DNA from: JBNKZU01 sp050301795
GTDB taxonomy: Bacteria; Pseudomonadota; Gammaproteobacteria; Thiohalomonadales; Thiohalomonadaceae
Direction: 5' to 3'
Length of the DNA: 64,000 bases
NCBI GenBank assembly: GCA_050301795.1
Contig: JBNKZU010000008.1
Span: 1 to 64,000, forward strand
Positions 28,104 to 37,922 of the stretch are shown in pieces. The translations under genes and the position numbers were made by a program. Every line of letters starts with the position of its first letter. Within the stretch, counting starts at the first letter, position 1. Below the pieces are notes generated by a model. That model saw only the letters and a program-made list of their open reading frames with translations, did not search any database and was not told the DNA's origin.

Positions 28104-29795
28104 CTAAGCACTAACCATAACCTGGTTTCTGCCTTGTTTTTTTGCGATTAATAACAGCATATCTGCACGGTTAATGAGTGTTTTTAGGCTATCATCAGAC
28201 TCCATATATTCTGCTACGCCGATGCTAACCGTCAATGAAATTGGTGTTGCGCCTTTTTTTTCAATTATCGGCGTATTTTGAATCTTTAACTGGATACGCT
28301 CTGCAAAGATTGACGCTTTTTCCAGCGACGTTTCAGGCATCAGTAACACAAATTCATCACCACCCCAACGAGCGAGCAGATCTGAATCACGTGTTTGCAT
28401 TTGAAGAATATGTGAGATCTTCGCCAGTGCTTCGTCACCAACATTGTGACCAAAGCGATCATTGATCTCTTTAAAATGATCAAAATCCAGAATCATCAAA
28501 CTCATGGTGCGCTTGCTTCTTGCTGCTAATGCTAAGTATGGCTTTGTTGCATGAATAAATGCCCGACGATTCATTAAACCCGTTAAGGGATCATGTGCTG
28601 CCAGATACTCGACCTTCAGGCTTGTTATTTTCTGCTTATGAAGCAGTTCGGACATACCAATACCGAGCAAGACCGCCTCAACCATGATACTCACTTCAGA
28701 GGCATGAAACGTCACATAAGAGTAAGGAATAACGTCATAAGCTGAGAATAAGGTCAGCAACATCCCTGTCATACCAATGAATACTGCAACCAGGAAAAAC
28801 CCTGCGGCTTCCCATTTCCTCATCACCCCATAAAAACCGATGGCTACCATAATCACGGTAAAGGTTGAAAAAAATATCAGATCAAAAACACCTGCAACGT
28901 ATTGGTTACCGAGAATAAGACTACCAATAATCAGCGCACTCCAGACACCACACCAAATAAGGATGGCTCGCCATAAACGATTTGCATAAAGTCGAAGCTG
29001 AAAATAGGAACTGGCAAAGAGTAGACCACTAACCCCACAGGCCAATATGAAGGTCCAACTGATATGATCTCGGAGTTGGCCACTATTTGGTCCAAGCCAG
29101 GCGGTGAGCTGCCCTGAGTGGCTGAGATTTAGGATAACGAATGATAGGATGTAGCCTACATAAAAGAGCAGGCTATATTGTTCAAGACTTCGAGATAGAA
29201 TGACATTGTAGATCGCTAACGCCAGAAGGAATCCATATAGAAGACCATAATAAACCGAAACAATACGATTTCTTTCGTCCGCTTTCACTTTTGAATCCAC
29301 AACAACAAAGAGATCAAAGACTGCCGTCGACTCTGCGCGAAACCATATCTCATTCACTCCAGCGGTCATTAATGTGTTGTACAGAAAGCCAACGCTCGGA
29401 AAAAAACCTTGCATCTCTGCTGTTTCATCACCGCTTCTCCAGACCTTGATTCCCTCTTTTGTATCCTGATAGATGTCCAGATAATCGATCCAACTTGAGC
29501 CAACCGCAATTTGATTGATCTGTTCGACTGGGTTTTCTATCGTGAGGTGACCCCAAACTGGCGGGGCAAAGAGTCCGAAGGAACATACTCCACTTGTAAC
29601 GGTCTCGACCTGGCCGGTCAAGAATCGCTCCTGTGCCTGCTTTAATGATAAAGGTGTTGCATTTGGATCTTCTTGAAATATCTCAAAATGAATGATTGAA
29701 GGCGCAGTTGTACCATTCTGCTCATTCGCAACAGATTCTGTAGCTATCAGAATATTTGTTAAAACAAGCAAAATAATGATTCGAAAGATCTTCAA
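28104..29795 (-). CDS. 7TM-DISM sensor diguanylate cyclase (GGDEF)
   Basis: A 563-residue membrane protein. Order: N-terminal signal (1-23), periplasmic 7TMR-DISMED2-like sensory domain (about 30-165), seven transmembrane helices (about 185-390) and a GGDEF domain. The active-site loop GGDEF is at 478-482 and an inhibitory RxxD I-site (RDSD, 469-472) is exactly five residues before it, so it should make c-di-GMP with product inhibition. TTG start, with AGGAG 7 nt upstream. Ligand unknown; this fold often binds carbohydrates. Confidence 0.93.
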   Translation of the reverse strand: MKIFRIIILLVLTNILIATESVANEQNGTTAPSIIHFEIFQEDPNATPLSLKQAQERFLTGQVETVTSGVCSFGLFAPPVWGHLTIENPVEQINQIAVGSSWIDYLDIYQDTKEGIKVWRSGDETAEMQGFFPSVGFLYNTLMTAGVNEIWFRAESTAVFDLFVVVDSKVKADERNRIVSVYYGLLYGFLLALAIYNVILSRSLEQYSLLFYVGYILSFVILNLSHSGQLTAWLGPNSGQLRDHISWTFILACGVSGLLFASSYFQLRLYANRLWRAILIWCGVWSALIIGSLILGNQYVAGVFDLIFFSTFTVIMVAIGFYGVMRKWEAAGFFLVAVFIGMTGMLLTLFSAYDVIPYSYVTFHASEVSIMVEAVLLGIGMSELLHKQKITSLKVEYLAAHDPLTGLMNRRAFIHATKPYLALAARSKRTMSLMILDFDHFKEINDRFGHNVGDEALAKISHILQMQTRDSDLLARWGGDEFVLLMPETSLEKASIFAERIQLKIQNTPIIEKKGATPISLTVSIGVAEYMESDDSLKTLINRADMLLLIAKKQGRNQVMVSA

Positions 29796-30159
29796 CCCTA
29801 CTCTCCTGACAGATTGTTCTTCTGATATAGATCTCTATCTCTCTCTTCTAAGGATTTTATTGAGCTTTTTTTACAGACTATTTCATTATAGGTTAAATAT
29901 CAGGGACGAAAAGAGGGCATCTGATACATACAGGAGGGTGATGACATTAACTGGCACCTGATTAGTTTGCTTATCAGGCGATAGCGGGTTGAATCCGCGC
30001 CATAATGATAAAGTTCGTGGAAATAATTAACGGAAACAAGCACCACTTGGCCTTCAACGGCGCAGATAATGTAACTACTCACCTGACGTGATTGATTTAA
30101 AAATAGTTACCCAAGTAGCTCCCCTGTTGATTCCCTACGATTATTCCCAGAAATCTATT
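29796..30159. other. Gene-free stretch between GGDEF gene and accessory island
   Basis: 364 nt without a supportable gene. A 60-codon minus-strand frame (29900-30082) has no ribosome binding site and no recognisable similarity. The stretch marks the left edge of the lasso-peptide island. I see no integrase, direct repeat of the nearby tRNA end, or insertion-sequence ends. Confidence 0.5.
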
Positions 30160-31404
30160 TCATTCATCATCAACACCCTGAAATAGACTAATAAACACAC
30201 CATCCTGTTGCAAAAGAGGTTGTTTACCCATCTGGTGCGCTGCCACTCCCCAATTAATATTGCCTTCAATCAAATATACCCCCTGATCAGTGAGCGCCAG
30301 ATCCCAACCGATGGTTTTAGTATTCGGGCAGTATTGATGAGCATGGATAACTGTTTCAATAACATTGTTCCATTGAGGTAATAATTGGTGGTATAGCAGT
30401 GAGATATCTACTGGAGCACTTCTTTCCGGCATTTTTAAAACCCTTGCAGGTAACACTTCTCCACTATGTATATCAATCGGCAGAGGAATCACAACATTCA
30501 AACCAGCCACAGGTATTTCAAGCAATGCTAACAGCGGTACAACGACATGATGGCCATCAATACCCGTTATAAAACGAATCGTTGCCAATTGCCCATTCTG
30601 ACAATAAGGTGCAATGAGTGCATGATTTTGTAACAAAGGCTGAATTAGCAGGCTTTGTTGGGAAAGCTGTTGTTGTAGATGATCCAAAATAGCCTGTTTA
30701 TCATCAAAGTTTTTTTCCGCTCTCAGGCTGTAGCTATTATCTTGCTTAGAATAAATAAGCTCATAGCACCCTTCTTTACGGCTTCCCCTTACCGGCTTAA
30801 GAAACAGCGATTGTTTTTTCCATAAATCAGATGGCTCTATTTTTGAGTCCTGCTTTAACTTGGCAATGGTGTTAATCACTGGCAGGCCTGTCTGCTGCAT
30901 CTGCTCGGCAAAGTAGACCTTGTCGCTCAATAATCGACTCTCTTCATCTGTCATATCAGGTGACTGTGCCTGGTGCCATGCTGGCAGTTCATGGGTATAG
31001 ATATAATCCAGCCACTGGGACTCTTTTTGTGAATAGAGCCGATACTGGTAATAGAACCGTGGTGGTATGGTGTGGACAAACGTCAAAAGCAGCAGCTCAA
31101 ATAGTTGCCTAGAGGCACTTTTTGAAATGGTTTGCGGGTGTTTTTTTCTTACGACAAACCAGCTTTTAAAGAACATATTCCACCCAAACCATAGATACCA
31201 AAGGGTGTAGTTATAAATTGCCATTAACCACCACAAGGGTCGGGGTAGTTGTGGCCATGCTTTTTTTAACGCCTGCTTGTGGGTTTGTATCGCCAGTGAC
31301 TGATTAGGTAACAGATAACGCCAACTAAGAATGGCAAAGGGTATTTTTCTAAACAGGATCTTGTTTTTAAACTGCTGCCACTGCTTAAGAAAACGGCTCT
31401 TCAC
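30160..31404 (-). CDS. ATP-grasp protein (sugar-transfer-associated type)
   Basis: A 414-residue protein. The N-terminal third is basic, with an aromatic hydrophobic stretch (PRPLWWLMAIYNYTLWYLWFGW). The rest resembles the sugar-transfer-associated ATP-grasp family: LFLKPVRGSRKEGCYEL, IQPLLQNHALI and IGWDLALTDQGVYLIEGNINWG, the metal-binding end of the ATP-grasp site. ATP-grasp enzymes ligate a carboxylate to an amine or thiol. GTG start overlaps the ABC transporter stop by 4 nt, so it is translated from the lasso operon as its last gene. Its substrate is unknown; it may tailor the peptide or a surface glycan. Confidence 0.75.
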   Translation of the reverse strand: MKSRFLKQWQQFKNKILFRKIPFAILSWRYLLPNQSLAIQTHKQALKKAWPQLPRPLWWLMAIYNYTLWYLWFGWNMFFKSWFVVRKKHPQTISKSASRQLFELLLLTFVHTIPPRFYYQYRLYSQKESQWLDYIYTHELPAWHQAQSPDMTDEESRLLSDKVYFAEQMQQTGLPVINTIAKLKQDSKIEPSDLWKKQSLFLKPVRGSRKEGCYELIYSKQDNSYSLRAEKNFDDKQAILDHLQQQLSQQSLLIQPLLQNHALIAPYCQNGQLATIRFITGIDGHHVVVPLLALLEIPVAGLNVVIPLPIDIHSGEVLPARVLKMPERSAPVDISLLYHQLLPQWNNVIETVIHAHQYCPNTKTIGWDLALTDQGVYLIEGNINWGVAAHQMGKQPLLQQDGVFISLFQGVDDE

Positions 31405-33110
31405 GCAGAAGCTCCAAGTCTAATGCGTTTATCCGCATGAGCAATCGTCGTCTCGCGGTGAGCGATAATGAGTATGGTCAGTTTACCGTGAAGATGCTTA
31501 AGCGCCTGGCGGATCTTTAGTTCATTGTCATGATCCAGAGCACTGGTGGCCTCGTCGAGAATCAGCAATTGTGGTTTTGAAAGTAGTGCCCGAGCTAAAG
31601 CCAGTCGTTGGCGCTCACCACCAGAGAGTCTGACACCTCGATCCCCAATCACCGTATCCAAACCCTGAGGCAAAGCCTTAACAAAATCATCTGCTGCTAC
31701 CTGATTTAACGCTTCCCATAGCTCATCATCTGTCAGGGGTTTGCTTGATACCCAACTGAGGTTTTCACGAATGGTGGTATGAAACAGGAAAACCTCCTGA
31801 GTCACATAAGCAACATGGTTACGCCAGGCGAGACGAATTTCATCAGTTAGTGCGGTTTCATCACTATAGATAACCCCGGAGTCGGCAACCAGTAAACCTG
31901 CAATCAGATCAGCTAAGGTCGATTTACCCGCTCCTGAATGTCCTACCAGCGCTATAGTCTCATTTTTTTCTATCTCAAAAGAGAGATTTTCAAAAACTGG
32001 CTTTTCTTTATTCGGATAGGTGTAGCTTAATGCTTGTACGCTAATTTTCTGTTTAAGCTCAGGACAGTGGGCGTTGATGTGATGTGGTTCCTGTGCAATT
32101 TCACATTGTTGTTGCATCTGTTCTATATCTTTAAAAGACGGTAGTTTGTGCAGTAGCTGTTGATAGTTTTTCTGTATAGAAGAGATCTGTGGTAGCAGGC
32201 GTGAAAATATAACCAGCAATAGCAATATAGTTGCCAGGGGAATAACCAAAACCGAATGAGCCACATAAAAAAAGAGGCTGAAAGCTGCCACCGAACTAAC
32301 CAGTGAGATCCACTGGGTTATCGCATTTAAGCGCGCAAAAGCCAGTTGTTGTGCTTCAAGAGTATGGCTGATTTTCTGAAGTTGATCGCCATAATAGTGT
32401 TCACTGGCATAACTTTTAATCATCTTCAAGCTGCCTAGCTGTTCATTAAGCATTTGAAAGATTGATTTATAGCCTTGCAACTGAGTTTTCCCTGAGCCAT
32501 AGATTAAACGGTTAACCGGAAGAAGAATAACAATTAATACTACCGCCACCAGTAGTGCCAGCAAGCTCATCTTCCATGAAAGCAACATTGCCAGGATAAT
32601 CATCACCAAGGTTATTACCAGTTGGCTAAGCAGATTTAACATCAGGTTTGAAGCATGCCCCACTGCCTGCACCTGTCCTGACAAGCTGTGTATAAAATCG
32701 GACATCTTATGTTGAATGATAAACTGCCAGTGGCAGTGTAAAAGACTGCGGTATAGTCTGTTACGTAAATATCCTATATACGCCTGCTGGATGGAGGTTG
32801 ATTTAAGCGTGAGCTGATAACGAAGTGTGGCGATAGCTGCAATGATGACGATATAGCTAATTAGAACATTAATAAGATCAGGCTGAATATTTAAAGTTGA
32901 AAAAACATTTTGCGCAAAGTCAGAAATGCTATTTTGGGATCCCCCTGCAATTTTAAAACCGACCACCTGTAGCAATGGGATAATAAAGAGTAAACCTATG
33001 CCTGCTGTTAACCCCTGTAACAACATCAATACCAGAATGGTAGTTTGTTTCCACGAATTAAATAGATAGAACTTTTTAAATGCCAGCCATAACTGCTTAA
33101 AATTCTTCAT
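31401..33110 (-). CDS. Lasso peptide ABC exporter (permease-ATPase fusion)
   Basis: A 569-residue half-transporter. The transmembrane domain covers about residues 20-310 with six hydrophobic segments, and the ATPase domain follows: Walker A GHSGAGKST (390-398), signature LSGGERQR, Walker B LLILDEATSALD. Lasso clusters typically carry such a D gene for export and self-immunity. It lies 5 nt downstream of the B2 gene. No peptidase C39 domain, so it does not process leaders itself. Confidence 0.88.
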   Translation of the reverse strand: MKNFKQLWLAFKKFYLFNSWKQTTILVLMLLQGLTAGIGLLFIIPLLQVVGFKIAGGSQNSISDFAQNVFSTLNIQPDLINVLISYIVIIAAIATLRYQLTLKSTSIQQAYIGYLRNRLYRSLLHCHWQFIIQHKMSDFIHSLSGQVQAVGHASNLMLNLLSQLVITLVMIILAMLLSWKMSLLALLVAVVLIVILLPVNRLIYGSGKTQLQGYKSIFQMLNEQLGSLKMIKSYASEHYYGDQLQKISHTLEAQQLAFARLNAITQWISLVSSVAAFSLFFYVAHSVLVIPLATILLLLVIFSRLLPQISSIQKNYQQLLHKLPSFKDIEQMQQQCEIAQEPHHINAHCPELKQKISVQALSYTYPNKEKPVFENLSFEIEKNETIALVGHSGAGKSTLADLIAGLLVADSGVIYSDETALTDEIRLAWRNHVAYVTQEVFLFHTTIRENLSWVSSKPLTDDELWEALNQVAADDFVKALPQGLDTVIGDRGVRLSGGERQRLALARALLSKPQLLILDEATSALDHDNELKIRQALKHLHGKLTILIIAHRETTIAHADKRIRLGASA

Positions 33111-33114
33111 AATG

Positions 33115-33618
33115 CTAGTGCACGATATTTTTCAGTGAAGGAGAAACAAAGGTCGCCGTCAAACCATAAGCACGATGCCCTTCACCTCCAGCAACAATCC
33201 ATCGACCAACTTTAACCCAGGCATGAGCTTTCATTGGCTCTTTGGGATCCTCTGTTAATCTGGCGCCCAGGTGCATTACATAGGGGATACGATAATAATT
33301 AAGTACTGTTTTAACCATCAGCGCCTGTACCAGACATTTTGACTCCCAGGGCGTGTACTTTGCTGTCATCTCAGCAATTCTTCCCAGGCGCCATGCCGTC
33401 ATCTGCTCTTTTGCAGAGACAAGAGGTGAAAGCTGAGTGTTCTGATAATAAACGCCATAAAAACGTGATAACCATTTAAACGGCAGCAACAATATCGCCG
33501 CCCGAAGAAGCCCACTATACGGATAAAAGAGAAAAAGCCATATTTTTTCTCTAAGTGGAAGTTTTAGGACTGTTTTTAGCTTTTTTAACAGTTTCTGAAA
33601 CATGGTTTCAGGAAACAA
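33115..33618 (-). CDS. Lasso peptide leader peptidase B2 (transglutaminase-like, Transglut_core3)
   Basis: A 167-residue cysteine protease-like protein of the lasso B2 family, which removes the leader before cyclisation. The nucleophile is Cys95 in WESKCLVQAL and the catalytic His is His132 in KAHAWVKVG. The third triad residue is not obvious; Glu146 is a candidate. An N-terminal hydrophobic segment (about 26-50) may associate it with the membrane. Its start overlaps the B1 gene by 11 nt, the usual split B1-B2 arrangement. Confidence 0.88.
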   Translation of the reverse strand: MFPETMFQKLLKKLKTVLKLPLREKIWLFLFYPYSGLLRAAILLLPFKWLSRFYGVYYQNTQLSPLVSAKEQMTAWRLGRIAEMTAKYTPWESKCLVQALMVKTVLNYYRIPYVMHLGARLTEDPKEPMKAHAWVKVGRWIVAGGEGHRAYGLTATFVSPSLKNIVH

Positions 33619-33886
33619 TAATCAGTTTATCTTCGGCCATTTTTTCTAAAAACACAGTGACGTCACTCTGACACTGCTCTTTTTCAACTTCATATTCATC
33701 CATTATTTGTGCAACTAATGTGTCAATCGTTACCGGTGTCTCTATCAGCTCCCATATTCGGCTGGCAATCACATCCAGGCCATGATATTCACCGCTATCA
33801 ATGCTCATCATGACGGTTTCGCCGTCAATTTCAGCATGGATGAAATCCGAGTTTTGTTGAATGGTGCTTTCAGGCGTTAGGTTCAT
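33608..33886 (-). CDS. Lasso peptide PqqD/RRE protein B1 (copy 1)
   Basis: A 92-residue PqqD-like RiPP recognition element, which binds the precursor leader and presents it to B2. Typical features: EIDGETVMMSIDSGEYHGLD (beta strands), RIWELIE, and a C-terminal helix with LEKMAEDKLI. A clear paralogue is encoded at 38127-38414 on the other strand. It precedes and overlaps B2. Upstream is a 326-nt gap to the cyclase gene. Confidence 0.88.
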   Translation of the reverse strand: MNLTPESTIQQNSDFIHAEIDGETVMMSIDSGEYHGLDVIASRIWELIETPVTIDTLVAQIMDEYEVEKEQCQSDVTVFLEKMAEDKLIIVS

Positions 33887-34212
33887 TGTGATTTTCCAGT
33901 AATAATTTTGTTACAAAATGGTACGTAGATCTAATGGATAGTTCAAATCTTGATCGGCTTTCGTTATTGTTTTCTATAATCTTAATATCCAAAATATATA
34001 GTGAATTGATAGATGAGATCCGAGAAGGAACCAGTGAACATATGTATTGGGAAATAATCGATTTATAGAGCAAACACAATAAATATTAGGACAACAAGTC
34101 AGTCATGGGGAGTATGTTCGTTCTTCAAAACACTCACTGCTTCTGCACTGCCCTGTCAAAATAAAGGAAAGCGTCTCCCTAATAATCTTCTTTTATTATC
34201 ACTTTAGTACAA
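33887..34212. other. AT-rich gap between cyclase and B1 genes
   Basis: 326 nt between the copy-1 cyclase stop and B1. A 69-codon minus-strand frame (33870-34079) and a 44-codon plus-strand frame (from 33934) overlap here, but neither has a convincing ribosome binding site or a lasso-precursor motif. It probably holds the B1-B2-D promoter. I looked for a second precursor here and found none. Confidence 0.45.
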
Positions 34213-36126
34213 TCATTTGAGTGATTTCATCACAGCAACTACTTGCCGAAGTGTATTAATCTGTTGATTCATTATGTAATCATCCTGACTTTTATTAACC
34301 ATCGCTGCCAGGACGTTTTTTAACTGCGCTTTGTCAAAATATTTTGCATTCAATTGCCCACTATTTAGTAGTTTTTCAATTTCACTTTTTAATTCGGTGT
34401 TATCAGCAACTCGTTGATCATGATTAGGGTGATTAACATCGGCTTTACGTCGCCATTGGATACGCTTTGTGGTTACACCTTCAAGCACTCGTCGGAACAT
34501 ATAGCGCTCTGTGCCTTTATATACTTTCAGATAGGGATGCATGTTATAGGCAAATTCCACCAATGGTACATCAAGCATCGGGTAGCGATATTCAATACGA
34601 TATTTACGTGCTGTAAGCTCTGAACCAATTAAGCGCCACTCTACTCCTACATCAAATAACTCACGAATATGATGACTTTTTACCGTATGGCGCTGATAGT
34701 TATTTACAAAATCGAGTAGCTGCTTTTTACATTGATATTTTTTTATATATTTTTGGCTTAACAGCGTGCTCTTTGAGCGTTGCCAAAGTGCAGCCTCAAG
34801 GCCGCCTCTGTGTCTGGACAGCCACTGTTTTATTGGGGGAGCAATATGTTTTAATAGTAATTGAATCCACACCCTATGTGGTTTACCACCTCGGCCTCGC
34901 AGGAGCTTGTCTTTTAGTAACTGATGAAGTTTTCGCCATTTTAACTGACTAAACAACTCGCTTTCGTAATAGTCACCATAGGCAGTTACACAGTGATCAC
35001 CACCCCAGCCTGATAACAGGGTTCGCACGCCCAGCTTTTCTGCCAGTGGCATGTGATGAATAAAACCATGCATCGCCATAAACCCGCAACCAAGATTCTG
35101 GTTAAGCTGCTCTATCTCTTTTTGTTGCTGTTGCTCGCTGATGGGTGATTCAGACCAGACTGGCTTCAGGTTTTCATGCATGTCGAGCATTTCATAGATA
35201 TCCTGATAGGTCTGCCCCCATACGTCGCGGTTATGATCGGTTAACTGCTCACATTGATAGGAGAAGGTATATAACGACTGTTCCCCCAACATTTGGGCTG
35301 CATAACCAGCCACGCCATTAGAATCCAGCCCCTCACTTAGCTGGCTACCTAATGGATAGGCACTATCGAGGCGGGTTTTTACTGCTTTTTTAAAGCGTGT
35401 TTTTAGCTCAGCTATCTGCTCTTCATCCGTGAGATTACGCCACTGTTCACTATCTTGTAATGACCAGTAGCGTAAAAGCTGGACGCCTGACTGGTTGATA
35501 ACCATGCTGTGTGCAGCAGGGAACAGGTGAATATTCTCAAATGGACTCATTCTTGTAGATGGTCCTTGTCCCCAAAGGGTTTCTATTAACCAACGCTCAT
35601 TAAGCTCTTTTTTGATCCAGTTTGTGGTGAAAAAGGCGTTAGGCTCATTGGATAGCATCGCCCCCTGTTCAGTTTGACTATAGAACAGTACTTTAATACC
35701 AAAGTGATCCCGTGCGCAGAATAGCTGTTGTTGCTGTTCATCCCATATGATGAACACAAACTCGCCTAACAGATATTCAGGGCACTTTTCCGCCCACTGT
35801 TGATAGGCCTTTAAAATAATCTGACTATCGGTTAACTGTGATAGTGTTTTTGCATCAGTATCGAGTTTTTGTGCCAGTTCATCACGATTATCTAAACGGG
35901 CATTGGCAGTGATGATGTTGCCACTTTGCTCATCCTGATAGACACATTCCTGTTTGGATAACTCGGTATTAAAAAGTGAAGCCCTAGCCAGAGTACACTG
36001 TTGATTGTTTGATATTTTGTTATCGGTTTTATCCGGTTTCCAATAATCGGAGGCGATAAGCATCTGCTCAATCGCGGTTTTGCTTTGAGCTTTTTGTGGG
36101 GTATAACAGGCGTGGATGGTACTCAT
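34213..36126 (-). CDS. Lasso cyclase, asparagine-synthetase-like (copy 1)
   Basis: A 637-residue protein with an N-terminal glutaminase-like domain followed by an asparagine-synthetase ATP domain. It starts MSTIHAC, so the catalytic Cys2 of true glutaminases is absent, as expected for lasso C enzymes. The PPi loop is SEGLDS (264-269). Other conserved parts are RDHFGIKVLFY, LLSGWGGDHCV and EYRYPMLDVPLVEFAY. It adenylates the acidic ring residue so that the core N-terminal amine can form the macrolactam. Starts directly after the sulfotransferase stop. A close paralogue lies at 40664-42577. Confidence 0.88.
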   Translation of the reverse strand: MSTIHACYTPQKAQSKTAIEQMLIASDYWKPDKTDNKISNNQQCTLARASLFNTELSKQECVYQDEQSGNIITANARLDNRDELAQKLDTDAKTLSQLTDSQIILKAYQQWAEKCPEYLLGEFVFIIWDEQQQQLFCARDHFGIKVLFYSQTEQGAMLSNEPNAFFTTNWIKKELNERWLIETLWGQGPSTRMSPFENIHLFPAAHSMVINQSGVQLLRYWSLQDSEQWRNLTDEEQIAELKTRFKKAVKTRLDSAYPLGSQLSEGLDSNGVAGYAAQMLGEQSLYTFSYQCEQLTDHNRDVWGQTYQDIYEMLDMHENLKPVWSESPISEQQQQKEIEQLNQNLGCGFMAMHGFIHHMPLAEKLGVRTLLSGWGGDHCVTAYGDYYESELFSQLKWRKLHQLLKDKLLRGRGGKPHRVWIQLLLKHIAPPIKQWLSRHRGGLEAALWQRSKSTLLSQKYIKKYQCKKQLLDFVNNYQRHTVKSHHIRELFDVGVEWRLIGSELTARKYRIEYRYPMLDVPLVEFAYNMHPYLKVYKGTERYMFRRVLEGVTTKRIQWRRKADVNHPNHDQRVADNTELKSEIEKLLNSGQLNAKYFDKAQLKNVLAAMVNKSQDDYIMNQQINTLRQVVAVMKSLK

Positions 36127-37023
36127 CTATTTAAGGGTAATCAGTTCAGTTGGTTGGCGGTTTTCATCCAGATAACCAAAGCGTTGCATCACCTGGTAGT
36201 GGTTACTGATAATGTTCTCTATCTGCTGTTCGGTTAAAGTAGTCTGCCAATCACCAACAATCCCTTTGCGAAAAAAGCTTTCTGATTTTGCCGCTTTTTC
36301 CTTAAAGCTTTTCTCTTTTTCCTGTGCCTGAAGCTTATCGATACTGCATTTATCCAACGCATCGTTGATTGACTGCTCATCGTCGGGCAATTCAAGAAAT
36401 GTCGCCATTTGCGTAAAGGTCTCTAACGGGCGCTGTTTCATATCCTCATAACGCACCACTTTTACATTGAGCCCTGGTGCATCTGCCCAACTTGTGACAT
36501 GGTCAGACCAACTCAATAGCCACTGCCTGAGTTGATTGGATATTCTTTTAGTACTTTTGCAAAAAGCATATTCAGGGTTATTCATATTTTCTATTGATTG
36601 ATCGATCGAGCAGTTGCTGTGGTTCGCAAAAGAGATGGCGACGTCAAGTGGATTACGAATGATGCACAATGCCCCTTTGGTGGCCTCTACAGGAACCAAT
36701 GGCTCGCCGTTGGGAAGCTTGGTGTAGGCATCGTGGATTTTGTGATAACCCGGCTCTTCTAGTTGTGATGAGAGCCATCGGTAGGCCGTGGGGCGAAGCT
36801 TATCCACCTCGTCCAAACACATCTCATCGGTATCAAAGTCCAGCGCATGTTCTACCCACTCACGCGAACTGGCAATAGACCCGGTAAACAACTCATTAAT
36901 ATCGACCGGATCGGGATTTTCATGTAGCAGATTGGCAATAAAGGCGCGCGTCCAGGTATTGCCTGACTTTGGATAGGAAGCTAACCAATATATGTTTGCC
37001 GTTTTATTGTCTGAGGCTCCCAT
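36127..37023 (-). CDS. PAPS-dependent sulfotransferase (copy 1)
   Basis: A 298-residue cytosolic sulfotransferase. The 5'-phosphosulfate loop is PKSGNTW (18-24), the probable catalytic base is His97 in KIHDAYT, and the 3'-phosphate-binding motif is RNPLDVAIS (123-131). The C-terminal FRKGIVGDWQ is also a family signature (PAPS contact). Position between the peptide kinase and the cyclase suggests that it sulfonates the lasso peptide, perhaps a Tyr, Ser or Thr; this is inference. Overlaps the kinase gene by 1 nt. Confidence 0.85.
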   Translation of the reverse strand: MGASDNKTANIYWLASYPKSGNTWTRAFIANLLHENPDPVDINELFTGSIASSREWVEHALDFDTDEMCLDEVDKLRPTAYRWLSSQLEEPGYHKIHDAYTKLPNGEPLVPVEATKGALCIIRNPLDVAISFANHSNCSIDQSIENMNNPEYAFCKSTKRISNQLRQWLLSWSDHVTSWADAPGLNVKVVRYEDMKQRPLETFTQMATFLELPDDEQSINDALDKCSIDKLQAQEKEKSFKEKAAKSESFFRKGIVGDWQTTLTEQQIENIISNHYQVMQRFGYLDENRQPTELITLK

Positions 37024-37922
37024 TATAAAAGTCCCTGTTTTTTTAGATCCTCTTCGATCAGTTCCACTAATTTATCCAGTTCAAACGTATGATTAGGTCG
37101 GGTAATACGTGTCAGTGAAATAGTGTTTGCCAGTTTAGCGGTATGCTTTAAGTGGCTGTTTTTCAGGCCCAATCCTTCCAGGTGTTGTATCCGATAGGTG
37201 TTAAAGCGTAGCGGGTTAAATTTTTCAACGCCCTGAAGTGGCTCAAAAAGGAATTCATTTTGATTATGGTTATTAAGGATATAGCCTGCTTTTATCGGTA
37301 ATGACTGTGTACAGAAACCTTCGGTAACCGGATAGGCATACTTCTCAACCTGAAGTCGAATACGTTTCAATTTACTGTGATCAATATCGAGTTTTTTGGT
37401 TGTATCGTGCCATAACTTGATTTGTGGATAGCTGGGATAGACGTTTAAATCATCATCTATAACTGCCAAATCGTCTGCGAGGATCTCATAACCACGCTGT
37501 TGAAAGGCTGCTGCCAGTGTCGACTTACCGTTACCCGATGCACCCATAAAAATAATACAACTATCTTTTACACGAATCGCATTGGCATGCATCACCAGGC
37601 GGTTACGCTGATGCATGATGGCTCCCATACAGGTTCCCATTAAAAAAAGACGAACGCTTTGGGGATCACTCTCTTTTTCAGGTTCAACGACTATATGATT
37701 GCCATTTGTGACATAAAACCATGCAATATCAGGGATATGCAGCCATAGCTCATTTTTTGCTAGTTGGCTAAATGGTTTGACTACATCAGGAGATGAAAGA
37801 CCGGATTTATTCACCTCCCCTCTGATTATTTCTATATCTGAGTTTGCGTCTTCACTTACTTGTAAGGATGGAAGTTCAATTTCGCTATGAATATTGAGAC
37901 CGAATGCTTGATATTTATACAT
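37023..37922 (-). CDS. HPr-kinase-like peptide kinase (copy 1, lasso K enzyme)
   Basis: A 299-residue protein. The N-terminal half is specific to the family; the C-terminal half is an HprK-like P-loop kinase with Walker A GASGNGKST (127-135) followed by ILADDLAVIDDD. Lasso clusters of the paeninodin type encode such kinases, which phosphorylate the C-terminal Ser of the precursor. The precursor candidate 660 nt away ends in Ser. Heads the K-sulfotransferase-cyclase run. True HPr kinases are longer and lie in sugar regulation clusters, so a metabolic role is unlikely. Confidence 0.85.
   Translation of the reverse strand: MYKYQAFGLNIHSEIELPSLQVSEDANSDIEIIRGEVNKSGLSSPDVVKPFSQLAKNELWLHIPDIAWFYVTNGNHIVVEPEKESDPQSVRLFLMGTCMGAIMHQRNRLVMHANAIRVKDSCIIFMGASGNGKSTLAAAFQQRGYEILADDLAVIDDDLNVYPSYPQIKLWHDTTKKLDIDHSKLKRIRLQVEKYAYPVTEGFCTQSLPIKAGYILNNHNQNEFLFEPLQGVEKFNPLRFNTYRIQHLEGLGLKNSHLKHTAKLANTISLTRITRPNHTFELDKLVELIEEDLKKQGLL

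Noticed and set aside
29900..30082. 60-codon minus-strand frame next to the ATP-grasp gene
   Set aside because: No ribosome binding site or recognisable similarity; likely a chance open frame in AT-rich DNA.
33870..34079. 69-codon minus-strand frame upstream of B1 as a second lasso precursor
   Set aside because: It has no W/Y..P..L leader motif, no Thr before a Gly/Ala core start and no acidic residue at ring positions 7-9; it overlaps the B1 start.
34213..36126. Genuine asparagine synthase (asnB)
   Set aside because: Lacks the N-terminal catalytic Cys2 of the glutaminase domain and sits in a lasso context with RRE, B2, exporter and kinase genes; the same applies to the copy at 40664-42577.
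37023..37922. Classical HPr kinase/phosphorylase of sugar regulation
   Set aside because: No HPr or phosphotransferase genes are nearby, and the N-terminal half is the type found in lasso clusters.
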